The translations under genes were made by a program, and so were the position numbers. Below, one piece after another: positions 8,420 through 16,036 of a stretch of DNA of 64,000 nucleotides (positions are counted from its first letter, which is position 1; the number at the start of each line of letters is the position of its first letter). This stretch comes from Paenibacillus sp. FSL R7-0345. Lineage in GTDB: Bacteria > Bacillota > Bacilli > Paenibacillales > Paenibacillaceae. Where the stretch lies: assembly GCF_038595055.1 (NCBI RefSeq), contig NZ_CP152002.1, positions 4,260,501 through 4,324,500 of the forward strand. The letters are read 5' to 3'. The notes below the pieces were generated by a model. The model did no database searches, was not told the DNA's origin, and saw only the letters and a program-made list of their open reading frames with translations.

Positions 8420-8803
8420 TCATCCAATTGCAACTATAAGACTGCTCAGCAGCATGACTATGGACACTGGCGCCCAGATTCTTTTTTCGCGGACGCTTTT
8501 TGTAATCAGATTTAGAATGGACGCAATTACGGAAAAAGCAACCACAAACCAAATTGTCGACTCAGCAAACTTCTGCCAGCCGGGCAAAATAACCTCCGCT
8601 TTACTTAATACAATCAGCGCGAGTAATGCCAGAACTGCAATCTGAATCAGGCATGCCACACGCATTGAAGCCGGAAGTCTGCCGGGAAACTTTCCTCCCA
8701 TTGCATACTCTCCCCAGGGCATACCTGCAGCAAGAGCTGCCTGGAACAGGATGACAACGGTGATAAGGATTGAAAAGACGTTTGCTGCGAGCGATAACGT
8801 CAT
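8420..8803 (-). CDS. Small integral membrane protein of unknown function
   Basis: A 127-residue protein with four predicted membrane helices (about residues 5-27, 50-67, 80-100 and 108-126). The conserved-looking loop after helix 1, GMPWGEYAMGGKFPGRLP, is rich in Gly and Pro and is probably the functional part, but I cannot assign the family a role. The ATG has GGGGG ten bases upstream. It lies between a 41-residue membrane peptide gene and the DUF2691-like gene, all in the same direction. Confidence 0.65.
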   Translation of the reverse strand: MTLSLAANVFSILITVVILFQAALAAGMPWGEYAMGGKFPGRLPASMRVACLIQIAVLALLALIVLSKAEVILPGWQKFAESTIWFVVAFSVIASILNLITKSVREKRIWAPVSIVMLLSSLIVAIG

Positions 8804-8829
8804 CGGATGGTTACCCCCAAGGTCCTATT

Positions 8830-8955
8830 TTATTTTTTATCCCTTATCTCAAGCAGAATGGCCTCGATCTCCTCCATTCTTCTTATCATCTTTGTTTGGT
8901 TGCCTAGCAGGCCCGATAAACCAATTACCAAAATCATGATAATAAGCAGTTCCAC
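8830..8955 (-). CDS. 41-residue single-span membrane peptide
   Basis: A short gene starting at GTG with AAAGGAG seven bases upstream. The product begins MELLIIMILVIGLSGLLG, a single hydrophobic helix, followed by a charged amphipathic tail (NQTKMIRRMEEIEAILLEI then RDKK) that could form a coiled coil. Such peptides are common beside membrane proteins in Bacilli. It is placed 26 bases before the start of the next small membrane protein, so the pair may act together. Support is the ribosome binding site, the clean membrane-plus-heptad layout and the operon spacing; there is no family match I can name. Confidence 0.6.
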   Translation of the reverse strand: MELLIIMILVIGLSGLLGNQTKMIRRMEEIEAILLEIRDKK

Positions 8956-9006
8956 TCTAACACTCCTTTATCCGGTTTGTCATGCTGTTTTAACATTCAT
9001 CGTTAA

Positions 9007-9675
9007 TTAGTCTTCACCCTCAAAAGTTACACCAGGTACCGGAGAATACTCTTTCAGCTTTTCTTCTTTGACTCTCCAAACGCCCTTAATAAAGTAACCG
9101 TAATCCGAAGCTGTTTTAGCCGGTTCTAATACAAAATCCAGCGTTTGTTTGACCAGACCATCCTCTTGCTTAATAAGAGCAACTCGTACGGTAGTAATAA
9201 AATCTTTATCCTGCTTAACATCTATAAATTGGGTGTCAATAAGGGCCGGATAGATTCCGCCTACAGGGGTAACATTTTCCGGGCCAATCACATCGCTGTC
9301 GAAATGCTCTGAACGAAGCGGTTCTACCATATTATCATTCCGGGTATCAAACCCTATGATGTACTGCATGATCATGTCATGGATGGATTGCCAGTGGAGT
9401 CCTTGAGCCAAGTCATCATCCCATACATTGTCCTTAGTATTAATCTTAACGGTTTTGGATTTGCTGTCCCAAAGAACTGAGGCATCGAGTGCTTTAGCTA
9501 TGGTACTAATCGGTACGAGCACCCGCCCTTTCTCTATTTTAGGCGTAACGTCCGTAGATACCGGATTTCCATTCACTACAATACGAATCGGGGTAGCTGC
9601 ACTTACCCCAGTCGCTACCGAGAGTAGAAGCACACACATAAGTGTGACTTTAAAACCCTTTTTAAAATATCTCAT
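9007..9675 (-). CDS. Secreted protein with one stalk (copper amine oxidase N-terminal-like) domain
   Basis: A 222-residue exported protein. The ATG at 9675 is nine bases after AGGAG; a second ATG three codons earlier lies inside that site. Residues 1-27 are a signal peptide ending near VSAA. Residues about 30-75 form a stalk domain (VVNGNPVSTDVTPKIEKGR, then VLVPISTIAKAL and VLWDSKSKTVKI). The remaining about 145 residues resemble the beta-rich NTF2-like or DUF-type tails often attached to this domain, with no recognised catalytic residues. Probably a cell-surface protein of unknown function, monocistronic. Confidence 0.75.
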   Translation of the reverse strand: MRYFKKGFKVTLMCVLLLSVATGVSAATPIRIVVNGNPVSTDVTPKIEKGRVLVPISTIAKALDASVLWDSKSKTVKINTKDNVWDDDLAQGLHWQSIHDMIMQYIIGFDTRNDNMVEPLRSEHFDSDVIGPENVTPVGGIYPALIDTQFIDVKQDKDFITTVRVALIKQEDGLVKQTLDFVLEPAKTASDYGYFIKGVWRVKEEKLKEYSPVPGVTFEGED

Positions 9676-9893
9676 AGCTGCCATCTCCTCTTATCAAAAT
9701 GAGTTCAAAACTTTCTCCTTTAGATTTATCGCAATTTTAACATTACATGGAAAAATAAACCACAATCATACGGGTCTGATTGTTAGTAAACCTGAATAGC
9801 TGTAATTATCTCATTGCATTTTTTTCCAAAATAGGTTAACTTAAAAAAGCTTAGCGATAAGCAAGTTCCTACTCGAAAGGGGATGTGATTTTA

Positions 9894-9929
9894 ATGGCAA
9901 CTACAACTTATATGGTGGTTTCGTCTTAA
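9894..9929 (+). CDS. Candidate leader peptide MATTTYMVVSS
   Basis: An 11-residue ORF with AAAGGGG about eleven bases upstream and a TAA stop, placed 220 bases before the RsgA-like gene and just ahead of the alternating hairpins. Ribosomes pausing on it would change folding of the downstream RNA. Too short for homology; support is position and ribosome binding site. Confidence 0.5.
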   Translation: MATTTYMVVSS

Positions 9930-10025
9930 AACTGCATAGCAGGCATACGTGAATAAAGCGGGATAATGCCCGTACTATTTGGTGTGCCATCCTAAGTAAC
10001 CTTTCGTGAATATTGCTGTTTGCAC

Positions 10026-10050
10026 GATACGATAAAGGTCGTATCTTTTT
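10026..10050 (+). terminator. Internal hairpin with T run in the leader
   Basis: A perfect 7-bp stem (GATACGA/TCGTATC) with a six-base loop is followed by TTTTT. The stem is AT-rich, so it may be a pause or a weak terminator rather than a strong stop. Confidence 0.45.
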
Positions 10051-10060
10051 GGTGTCCTGA

Positions 10061-10111
10061 TGCCGCGCAACAGCAGCTTCTCTATTAGAGGCTGCTTGTC
10101 CGCGGCATTTT
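10061..10111 (+). terminator. Attenuator terminator hairpin upstream of the RsgA-like gene
   Basis: TGCCGCG pairs with CGCGGCA and inner GCAGC with GCTGC, followed by TTTT, 40 bases before the start codon. It would stop transcription before the operon unless the upstream antiterminator segment forms. Confidence 0.6.
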
Positions 10112-10151
10112 GCGTCCAAAAAACAACATTAAAAGGAGCTAACCCTAAAAT

Positions 10152-11225
10152 ATGATTGATCTAAAAAACTATGGCTACACCGAAATAGAAGCAATTCAAG
10201 ACGGATTAACACCCGGCAGAGTGACGGAGCTGCGGCGCGAGCGTTACACAGTCATGACCGGACGCGGTGAAGTAACGGCTGTGCTCAAAGGGGCATTCTA
10301 TCATAGCGCGGAAATGCGCGCGGATTTTCCATGTGTCGGTGATTTTGTTTTGCTGCAGTACAACGAGAGCGGAGACTCCCTAATTGTTACGGTACTGCCC
10401 CGCCGCTCCAAGTTTTCACGCGCAGATTACTCCGGGCACGCTTCAGGCTACGCCAAAACCATACGGGAACAGGTTGTTGCAACCAACTTTGACTATGTGT
10501 TCATTCTTTCTTCTCTGAACTTAGATTTCAACGTTACCCGTATCATGCGGTACCTGACCCAGGTCAGACAGAGCGGCGGTCAGCCGGTCATTCTTTTGAC
10601 CAAAGCTGATCTCGTAGACGATTATAATCTGCACCTATCTGAAGTTACACACAGTATTCCTGATGTGCCGGTTCATGCGATTTGCAGTCACACCGCTCTG
10701 GGGCTGAACGAACTTGCTCCTTACCTGATGCCCGGCAAAACAGTCGTCTTTCTCGGCATGTCCGGCGTCGGCAAATCGTCCCTTGTAAATGCGCTGCTGG
10801 ATGATAACGTCACAAAGGTTCAGGAGATCCGGGAGGCCGACAGCCGGGGGCGGCATACGACAACACACCGTCAGCTGTTCATGCTTCCCTCCGGTACGAT
10901 GGTCATTGATACGCCGGGCATGCGTGAGCTTGGACTTTTTGATGCGGGTGAAGGCATACACGCAAGCTTTTCGGATGTGGAGGAATGGTTCCCGAAGTGC
11001 CGGTTTACAGATTGCCGCCATCAGGCCGAGCCGGGTTGCGCCGTTCTCGCTGCGCTGGAAGATGGTTCGTTACCGCGTGAACGGTGGGAGCAATATGTTG
11101 TCCAGCAGCATGAGCACAAATATGTCCAGAATCGAACGGGCTACCTCATCGACAAGAATGCACGTAACAAAACAATAGCTATGCGAAGCAAACAAACGAA
11201 GAAAAACGGGGGTTACAAGAAATGA
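10152..11225 (+). CDS. RsgA-family circularly permuted ribosome-associated GTPase (second type)
   Basis: A 357-residue GTPase. An N-terminal OB-fold-like part (about 20-90) is followed by a circularly permuted G domain: G4 TKAD at 150-153, P-loop GMSGVGKSS at 202-210, G3 DTPGM at 253-257, then a zinc motif with Cys283, Cys288, His290 and Cys296. This is the RsgA plan, a GTPase that binds the 30S subunit during late maturation. The N-terminus (MIDLKNYGYTEIE) and basic tail differ from the housekeeping YloQ/RsgA of Bacillus, so I take it as a second copy. It follows an attenuator-like leader, and its stop overlaps the next start as ATGA. The AAGGAG site is about 14 bases from the ATG. Confidence 0.88.
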   Translation: MIDLKNYGYTEIEAIQDGLTPGRVTELRRERYTVMTGRGEVTAVLKGAFYHSAEMRADFPCVGDFVLLQYNESGDSLIVTVLPRRSKFSRADYSGHASGYAKTIREQVVATNFDYVFILSSLNLDFNVTRIMRYLTQVRQSGGQPVILLTKADLVDDYNLHLSEVTHSIPDVPVHAICSHTALGLNELAPYLMPGKTVVFLGMSGVGKSSLVNALLDDNVTKVQEIREADSRGRHTTTHRQLFMLPSGTMVIDTPGMRELGLFDAGEGIHASFSDVEEWFPKCRFTDCRHQAEPGCAVLAALEDGSLPRERWEQYVVQQHEHKYVQNRTGYLIDKNARNKTIAMRSKQTKKNGGYKK

Positions 11226-12238
11226 ATATTAAAACCGAAACTTTAATTTATGCCTTAAGCCAACAATTCAAGCAGGACATTCTCTCGGCTGACTACCAGA
11301 CTAGGTCTTTACAGGGCGGAACGGTAGGAAATGTGCAGCTTGTAACAGGAACCGCTGAAACCGCAAATGAAGAAAAATTGCCGTATCATATCGTACTGAA
11401 AATCCAGCATAAATGGGAGCGTTACGGTGATCCGGGCTCATGGCGACGGGAATATGATCTCTATACGTCTGACTTGGGGACAACGTTCTCGGACGCTTTT
11501 CGCTGGCCCGTATGTTATCACGCTGAGCTCAACGCCGAAGAAAATGAATTTCAGCTGTGGCTGGAGTTCATCGATGGCGTATCCGGTTTAGAGCTGACTG
11601 GCGATATGTATGAACTGGCCTCGCTGGAGCTGGGGCGTTATCAGGGCAAGCTGTATACAGGGCAGCCTGCTGCGCTGCAGAGCCTGACCAACCTGAGCCA
11701 TGCGGATTTGATGAAAAAAACATATCTGCACTACCGGTCATGGCCGCTTGTCTACAACTACATTCGTTCGGCGGAATGTGAATTCCCGCAGCACATCCGG
11801 CAAATGCTGATCGATATCGATGAGCAGTCAGACGAGATATTCGCCCGCATCGAAAAGCTCCCCCTCGTGTTATGCCACCGGGACTTCTGGGTGACGAACC
11901 TGATTTATGCTGACGGCGCAATCGCACTTATCGACTGGGATACCTCCGGCTGGGGCTACCTCGGCGAGGATCTTGCCAGCCTGATTGCCGATGAAGCGGA
12001 TATCGGACACATGGTTGAATACTACCAGCGGTGTGTTCCGGCGTATTACAAAGGCTTTGCGGAGTATGCGGCGGATGCCCCTCCTGTCGCTGCTCACTGC
12101 GTCTACGAAATGATTCTGATCGTGTTCGGGTACAGGCTAGTAGAGTCCTATATCCACTCAGAGGATGGCGGCAAGGCCCAGAGTCTCCAGACGCTGCAAA
12201 AAGTTTATGAAATGAAAAATACTCCTCTACTGCGCTGA
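11222..12238 (+). CDS. APH-family phosphotransferase
   Basis: A 338-residue kinase-like protein of the aminoglycoside phosphotransferase/choline kinase fold. Brenner's motif is present as CHRDFWVTNL (His219, Asp221, Asn226) and the metal-binding motif as IDWD (Asp238, Asp240). A candidate ATP-contacting Lys lies at VLKIQ (Lys60). The substrate cannot be read from sequence; members act on aminoglycosides, macrolides, sugars or small alcohols. Its ATG overlaps the RsgA stop codon, so it is translationally coupled to a ribosome-associated GTPase and shares the attenuated promoter. That context suggests a role in a response to ribosome-targeting compounds, which is inference. Confidence 0.8.
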   Translation: MNIKTETLIYALSQQFKQDILSADYQTRSLQGGTVGNVQLVTGTAETANEEKLPYHIVLKIQHKWERYGDPGSWRREYDLYTSDLGTTFSDAFRWPVCYHAELNAEENEFQLWLEFIDGVSGLELTGDMYELASLELGRYQGKLYTGQPAALQSLTNLSHADLMKKTYLHYRSWPLVYNYIRSAECEFPQHIRQMLIDIDEQSDEIFARIEKLPLVLCHRDFWVTNLIYADGAIALIDWDTSGWGYLGEDLASLIADEADIGHMVEYYQRCVPAYYKGFAEYAADAPPVAAHCVYEMILIVFGYRLVESYIHSEDGGKAQSLQTLQKVYEMKNTPLLR

Positions 12239-12253
12239 TTGTAGCAACAGGTT

Positions 12254-12292
12254 AAAGGGCCATCCTTGAACAGGATGGCCCTTTCTTTGTTC
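12254..12292 (+). terminator. Rho-independent terminator of the RsgA-APH operon
   Basis: AAAGGGCCATCC pairs with GGATGGCCCTTT around a seven-base loop, followed by CTTTGTT. A strong hairpin just after the stop codon. Confidence 0.9.
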
Positions 12293-12371
12293 TCGCCACG
12301 TTCTATAAAAGTTTCAGTTGCCGTAATGTTAGTTTGACAGCAGAACTAACACTACCCGTTAATTCAATCAA

Positions 12372-12794
12372 CTATTCTAACATTTTTGAAAAGTATTTAG
12401 GAGCCTCCTTAAAACCTTGTCTTTCATAAAATCTATGAGCATCTATTCTTCTGGAATGACAGTGAACCTGGATACTGCTGCATCCTCTTTTTGTGGCAGA
12501 AGCAGAGGCAAATTCCTCTAATTCCTTTCCAATTCCCTTACTTCTAATTGAGGAGTCCACAACAAGATAACTAATTGATGCAATATCTCCTTCCATACCC
12601 AGTTGCGGGATATAATGCAGGGAGATACAGGCGATAACACGCCCTTCAGCTTCATATACCATTAATTCCTCATTGGGATCTGCAAGAAGTCTTTCCATAT
12701 TTCTTTTAATAAAAAATTCTGTATCCTGGTAGCCTAATTGCATCAATAGTCTGGATATATCTTTCTTATCCTCCAAATTTGCTGGTCTAATCAT
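12372..12794 (-). CDS. GNAT-family N-acetyltransferase
   Basis: A 140-residue acetyl-CoA-dependent acetyltransferase. Motif A is SYLVVDSSIRSKGIGKELEEF, with the R-x2-GIG acetyl-CoA loop, and motif B follows as AHRFYERQGFKEAPKYF. The order and length resemble small AAC(6')-like or YitI-like proteins; the acceptor is unknown. The ATG at 12794 has GGAG about eight bases upstream; a GTG five codons earlier is less well placed. The gene is visibly richer in A and T than its neighbours, so recent transfer is possible. It converges on the RsgA-APH operon and has no operon partner. Confidence 0.85.
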   Translation of the reverse strand: MIRPANLEDKKDISRLLMQLGYQDTEFFIKRNMERLLADPNEELMVYEAEGRVIACISLHYIPQLGMEGDIASISYLVVDSSIRSKGIGKELEEFASASATKRGCSSIQVHCHSRRIDAHRFYERQGFKEAPKYFSKMLE

Positions 12795-12998
12795 ACCTTT
12801 CATCTCCACTCATTTCTCATTTTATAAGTGCCGCCCGACATAAGCATGGCATTCAATTAACGGAATTACCAGAACCACGATGTGACTGTTTTAATGCAGG
12901 TATGGTCTATTAATGATAAATGCATAACTTTTAATGTTGTTGGACGGAATGCGTTTATTTACCTCATATTAACTCTGCAGCTCACTTAAGTTCATAAC

Positions 12999-13051
12999 AA
13001 AACCTCCCCATAGAAGCTGTTAAACCTAGTTTGCTTCTAAGGAGAGGTTTT
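12999..13051. terminator. Long imperfect inverted repeat, probable terminator of the S51 peptidase gene
   Basis: Two 19-base arms (AAAACCTCCCCATAGAAGC and GCTTCTAAGGAGAGGTTTT) flank a 15-base loop. Either strand shows a T-rich end after the stem; it lies 55 bases after the stop of the minus-strand peptidase gene. Confidence 0.55.
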
Positions 13052-13105
13052 ATTGTGTCTGCTGTATTTAACTACTGTTTCCTGTACGCTCAGCATAGAG
13101 GAAGA

Positions 13106-13774
13106 TCAGGCCGAAAAATATCTCCAATTCCCTTCGGAAATAACCTCGGCTGCTCCATCGATTACTTTAATAGCGGTCTGATCATCAATGGCGTAGGATG
13201 GCCCTTGCTTCCCGGCAGCCCACTTCTCTGCAGCTGCCATCGTATTCCCAGGCAGCAGTTCATGGTCCAGATGCGGGAATATTGCAAAATCAACCAGACC
13301 AAGTGCTTCATCACTACCAGCGGGCGGTGTCCAACCAACGAAGAACTCCCCAATGTTAGGTGCCATCACCATACTCCCGGCGCTCATCCCCACATAAACA
13401 GCCTGCAGCGACGGCAAGAGGTCGGCCAGTCCGGATTCCTGCATCCAATGGTACAGATAGAGAGCATCGCCGCCCGACACCAGCAGGACATCTGTTTCGC
13501 GGACCAGCGGTACCCAGCGGTCTTGGCCAATGCTTGGCAGCGCTGTAAGCTCCAGCACACCGACGGACTTCCAGCCCAGTTCGACCATGGGATTCTCAGA
13601 TTTGCCGCTGATGAACTGCCAGGCATTGACGCCGGGCCCAACCCATGGGTGTCCGTACATCGCGGTCGGGATACACAGAGCGCTACAGTCGGCAATTGGT
13701 TTGTCCAGCATGTCAACCAGAGCATCGTATATACTTTTGTTATTAACGCCCGCAGAGGTAAGCAGTAATTTCAT
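13106..13774 (-). CDS. Peptidase E-like protein (family S51)
   Basis: A 222-residue cytoplasmic protein of the type 1 glutamine amidotransferase-like fold. The nucleophile elbow VGMSAGSMV places the catalytic Ser at 131, as in S51 dipeptidases such as PepE that cleave Asp-X dipeptides; LLVSGGDALYLYHWMQ precedes it as in the family. Length is normal for S51. The ATG has AAGGAG eight bases upstream. It appears monocistronic, followed by a long inverted repeat, and lies after a decayed DinB-family gene. Substrate preference cannot be read here. Confidence 0.82.
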   Translation of the reverse strand: MKLLLTSAGVNNKSIYDALVDMLDKPIADCSALCIPTAMYGHPWVGPGVNAWQFISGKSENPMVELGWKSVGVLELTALPSIGQDRWVPLVRETDVLLVSGGDALYLYHWMQESGLADLLPSLQAVYVGMSAGSMVMAPNIGEFFVGWTPPAGSDEALGLVDFAIFPHLDHELLPGNTMAAAEKWAAGKQGPSYAIDDQTAIKVIDGAAEVISEGNWRYFSA

Positions 13775-13830
13775 AACTTCACTCCTTGTTGTTGTGTATA
13801 CGCCTGATGTAACTTTTGTTTCTATTAAAG

Positions 13831-14078
13831 CTAACTTATGAACAGTCCTCTGCCAACAAAACCGGCACTAACCGGCTCTTTGCCGATTTCCCGGGCCCAA
13901 ATGGACAGCTGACCGATGTGGTGGATTTCATGGGCAATCAGGTGACGCATGACCTCGCCGCATGGATGGGGCACTTCTCTGCCGTCGTCCAGGATGTCGG
14001 TCATGATCCGGTTCTCCAGAATGTCGTTCCAGACCATTCTTTGGGTACCTGCTAGTTGTATTCGAACAGCTTTTGCAT
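13831..14078 (-). pseudogene. DinB-family protein remnant
   Basis: The minus strand keeps both ends of a DinB/YrdA-type gene but not its middle. At 14078 an ATG with AGGAGG eight bases upstream begins MQKLFEYN, the usual start, then a TAG occurs where Trp is expected. After a frame change the C-terminal part is intact: HPCGEVMRHLIAHEIHHIGQLSIWAREIG, with the metal-binding His residues, ending at 13831. A full member is about 150-170 residues; here roughly 80-90 central residues are gone. The 68-residue C-terminal ORF alone lacks a ribosome binding site. I call it a deletion pseudogene. Confidence 0.75.
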
Positions 14079-14115
14079 GATTATAGCCTCCTGTGAGCCT
14101 ATTGTTGAGCTTCCA

Positions 14116-15600
14116 TTAATAATTCACAGATAACATTTCACCTGAACGGTCAATCAATTGGCGCAGCCCCGCTTCATCTGCTCCATATTGGCGGACATCT
14201 CCTCCGAGCAGCTTGTCAATCTGTCCCCGCTCGAAAGTATAGCTGTAGGACGCGCTGCCGTATGGACTGGATTTGTCTGTGAGCGAGTAAGTAACTTGCC
14301 CAACCGGGTCAGTAAGCACGTAAGTAATACTGTCGACGTTGTCAATCAGACTGAATAGCACAATAGCATTCCGGTAAAAGACATCTCCGCTGATTGCCTC
14401 ATCTTTTTTCACTCCGGCAGAGTCATTCATGTCATATTTAATAGTTAAGCCATAGGGCGGAGCAACCGTCTGAAGCTCCATCCCGGCAGCCTTCAGCCCT
14501 TCGGGCACCGGCGTTCCGCCGATCAGACCGCCGACCTTGCTGGCAGCACCTATGTAGGGTGTGCGGTTTGTTAACAACTGCTCCACATGGTATCCATTAT
14601 AAAGCAGCGGTGACTCTGGTAACGCTACAGGCTTGGGATTAACTATACAGACAGCAAGAATAACGGTGATAAGCACAAACGAAATTACCGTGACCCAGGG
14701 TGAAGGCGGGCGGTAGGCGAGAATATTTTTAATTCTGGATTTCACATTCCCCTCTCCAAAAGCAAGCGGACTCCCCGCCGGTACACCTCTCCTGCCCGTA
14801 GCAAGTGTTAGTAAAGAAGTAGAATAACCACCCTTTATGCCGCTGCCCAGCTTCCGGACGACAGCTTCGTCGCAGGACATTTCCATATCTTTTCCCATAA
14901 GCGCATAGGACAGCCACATCAGCGGATTGAACCAGTGCAGAATCACCAGTAGAAAAGCAAGCGGTTTGATCAGATAATCTAATCTGCGGATATGCGTCTG
15001 TTCGTGCAATACAATGTAAGTCAGCTCCTGGTCGCTCATTCCAGTCGGAATGTAGATTCTCGGCTTAATAAACCCGCACACAAAAGGCGCGTTAATCTGA
15101 TCCGACTCAAAAATATTCTCCCTGACCAGCGTCGCCGTCCGCACTCTGGCCGTAATGCGTATATACGATATGACGCTGTAAAGCAAAAGAACCGCCACAC
15201 CTGTCAGCCAGATTATACTTGAGGCCCATAAAATAATCTGTAGCGGATTTATACTTGCCATCTGGGCTGCCGCCGGAAGCGAACTATTAATCAGGCGGCT
15301 GATTCCGCCAATCCCGGCATCAACAGCTGGTCTTAGCTGTAACGCAATATCGGAAGGGACAAATTCCATAACACCTATTCCCGCCGGGTTGTTTGAATGG
15401 GGCTGAACCAGCCGCAGCAGGCTGAAGCCGGAAGTGAAGCTGACAGGCAGAATCAGTCTGATTAATACTGCTGACCATAGCAGGTAGGAGAATATTTTGG
15501 GGACACGCCGCAGAAATAATCTCGCCAGTATCACTGCTGCTGCCACATAGCCCGCTGTGATACTCATATTGAGGACAGTGACGAACAGCTCCGTAATCAT
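14116..15600 (-). CDS. BlaR1/MecR1-like M56 membrane metallopeptidase with C-terminal DUF4825-like domain
   Basis: A 494-residue membrane protein. Helices lie near residues 7-28, 37-56, 120-145 and 307-325. The zinc motif HEQTH is at 199-203, on the cytoplasmic loop between helices 3 and 4, as in BlaR1. Instead of a penicillin-binding sensor, the last about 165 residues carry YIGAASKVGGLIGGTPVP and LQTVAPPYGLTIKY, which I read as a DUF4825-like extracellular domain. It probably senses an envelope signal and triggers cleavage of the paired BlaI-type repressor. Its ATG overlaps the repressor stop as ATGA, so the two are co-translated from a promoter with two operators. Confidence 0.85.
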   Translation of the reverse strand: MITELFVTVLNMSITAGYVAAAVILARLFLRRVPKIFSYLLWSAVLIRLILPVSFTSGFSLLRLVQPHSNNPAGIGVMEFVPSDIALQLRPAVDAGIGGISRLINSSLPAAAQMASINPLQIILWASSIIWLTGVAVLLLYSVISYIRITARVRTATLVRENIFESDQINAPFVCGFIKPRIYIPTGMSDQELTYIVLHEQTHIRRLDYLIKPLAFLLVILHWFNPLMWLSYALMGKDMEMSCDEAVVRKLGSGIKGGYSTSLLTLATGRRGVPAGSPLAFGEGNVKSRIKNILAYRPPSPWVTVISFVLITVILAVCIVNPKPVALPESPLLYNGYHVEQLLTNRTPYIGAASKVGGLIGGTPVPEGLKAAGMELQTVAPPYGLTIKYDMNDSAGVKKDEAISGDVFYRNAIVLFSLIDNVDSITYVLTDPVGQVTYSLTDKSSPYGSASYSYTFERGQIDKLLGGDVRQYGADEAGLRQLIDRSGEMLSVNY

Positions 15601-15956
15601 CGGGTGGCCTCCTCAATGATCCGCTTCAGCTCCTCAGCCTCCTGTCCGGACAGCTTCTTTTTGCCGAGAAAAGCAGTTAAAAATTGCGGCAGCGATCCGC
15701 CGAAGGCTTTTTCCACTACGGTCTCGCTCTCGTATTGCTGTACTTCTTCCTTTTTGATGATCGCAGTCACGGTTGCATCCTCATTCTGCAAAATCCCCCG
15801 CTCGCACAGCTTTCGGAGCACTGTATAGGTCGTGGACTTTTTCCAGCCCAGCTTGGCCTGGCTCAGCTTCACCAGCTCTGTTGAATTAATCGGCTCATTA
15901 TCCCAGATCAGGCAGGCGAATTTATACTCGGCATCAAACAATTTATAAGTTTCCAT
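15597..15956 (-). CDS. BlaI/MecI/CopY-family repressor
   Basis: A 119-residue winged-helix repressor. FACLIWDNEPINSTELVKLS and GWKKSTTYTVLRKLCERGIL are the recognition part, and the C-terminal about 45 residues (FGGSLPQFLTAFLGKKKLSGQEAEEL) form the usual dimerisation helices where BlaI proteins are cut. The ATG at 15956 has AGGAGG six bases upstream; an earlier ATG overlaps that site. It is the first gene of an operon with the M56 protease and probably represses its own promoter through the two inverted repeats immediately upstream. Confidence 0.88.
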   Translation of the reverse strand: METYKLFDAEYKFACLIWDNEPINSTELVKLSQAKLGWKKSTTYTVLRKLCERGILQNEDATVTAIIKKEEVQQYESETVVEKAFGGSLPQFLTAFLGKKKLSGQEAEELKRIIEEATR

Positions 15957-15973
15957 ACACTTCCTCCTCATAA

Positions 15974-15989
15974 GTTTACTCCAGTAAAC
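15974..15989. promoter_or_regulatory. Operator 1 of the BlaI-type repressor
   Basis: GTTTACTCCAGTAAAC has perfect 7-base arms around CC and lies 18 bases before the repressor ATG. Confidence 0.7.
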
Positions 15990-16001
15990 CTCTTAAAGAG
16001 A

Positions 16002-16017
16002 GTTTATTGCAGTAGAC
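16002..16017. promoter_or_regulatory. Operator 2 of the BlaI-type repressor
   Basis: GTTTATTGCAGTAGAC is a diverged copy of operator 1, centred 28 bases further upstream, about 2.7 helical turns. Paired operators at this kind of spacing are usual for BlaI-type promoters. Confidence 0.6.
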
Positions 16018-16036
16018 CTTGGAAGTCAAGCCGCTG

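Larger units (their letters stand above)
9860..10130 (+). promoter_or_regulatory. Leader RNA with attenuator architecture upstream of the RsgA-like gene
   Basis: About 270 untranslated bases hold an 11-codon leader ORF (9894-9929), a CGGG/CCCG hairpin near 9958-9972, a hairpin GATACGA/TCGTATC plus TTTTT (10026-10050), and a large GC-rich hairpin TGCCGCG...CGCGGCA with inner GCAGC/GCTGC (10061-10107) followed by TTTT. The segment TTGCTGTTTGC (10013-10023) is complementary to the 5' arm of the last hairpin (GCAACAGCA) and could act as antiterminator. This is the layout of ribosome-stalling attenuators ahead of resistance genes. No such leader family is recognised here, so the mechanism is inferred from the layout alone. 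Confidence 0.6.

Noticed and set aside
9901..10119. 72-residue minus-strand ORF in the leader of the RsgA-like operon
   Set aside because: No ribosome binding site and low-complexity basic residues; it is the complement of the hairpins and leader peptide.
13031..13768. 245-residue plus-strand ORF opposite the S51 peptidase
   Set aside because: Exact antisense of a gene with a clear catalytic motif; its residues show no domain pattern.
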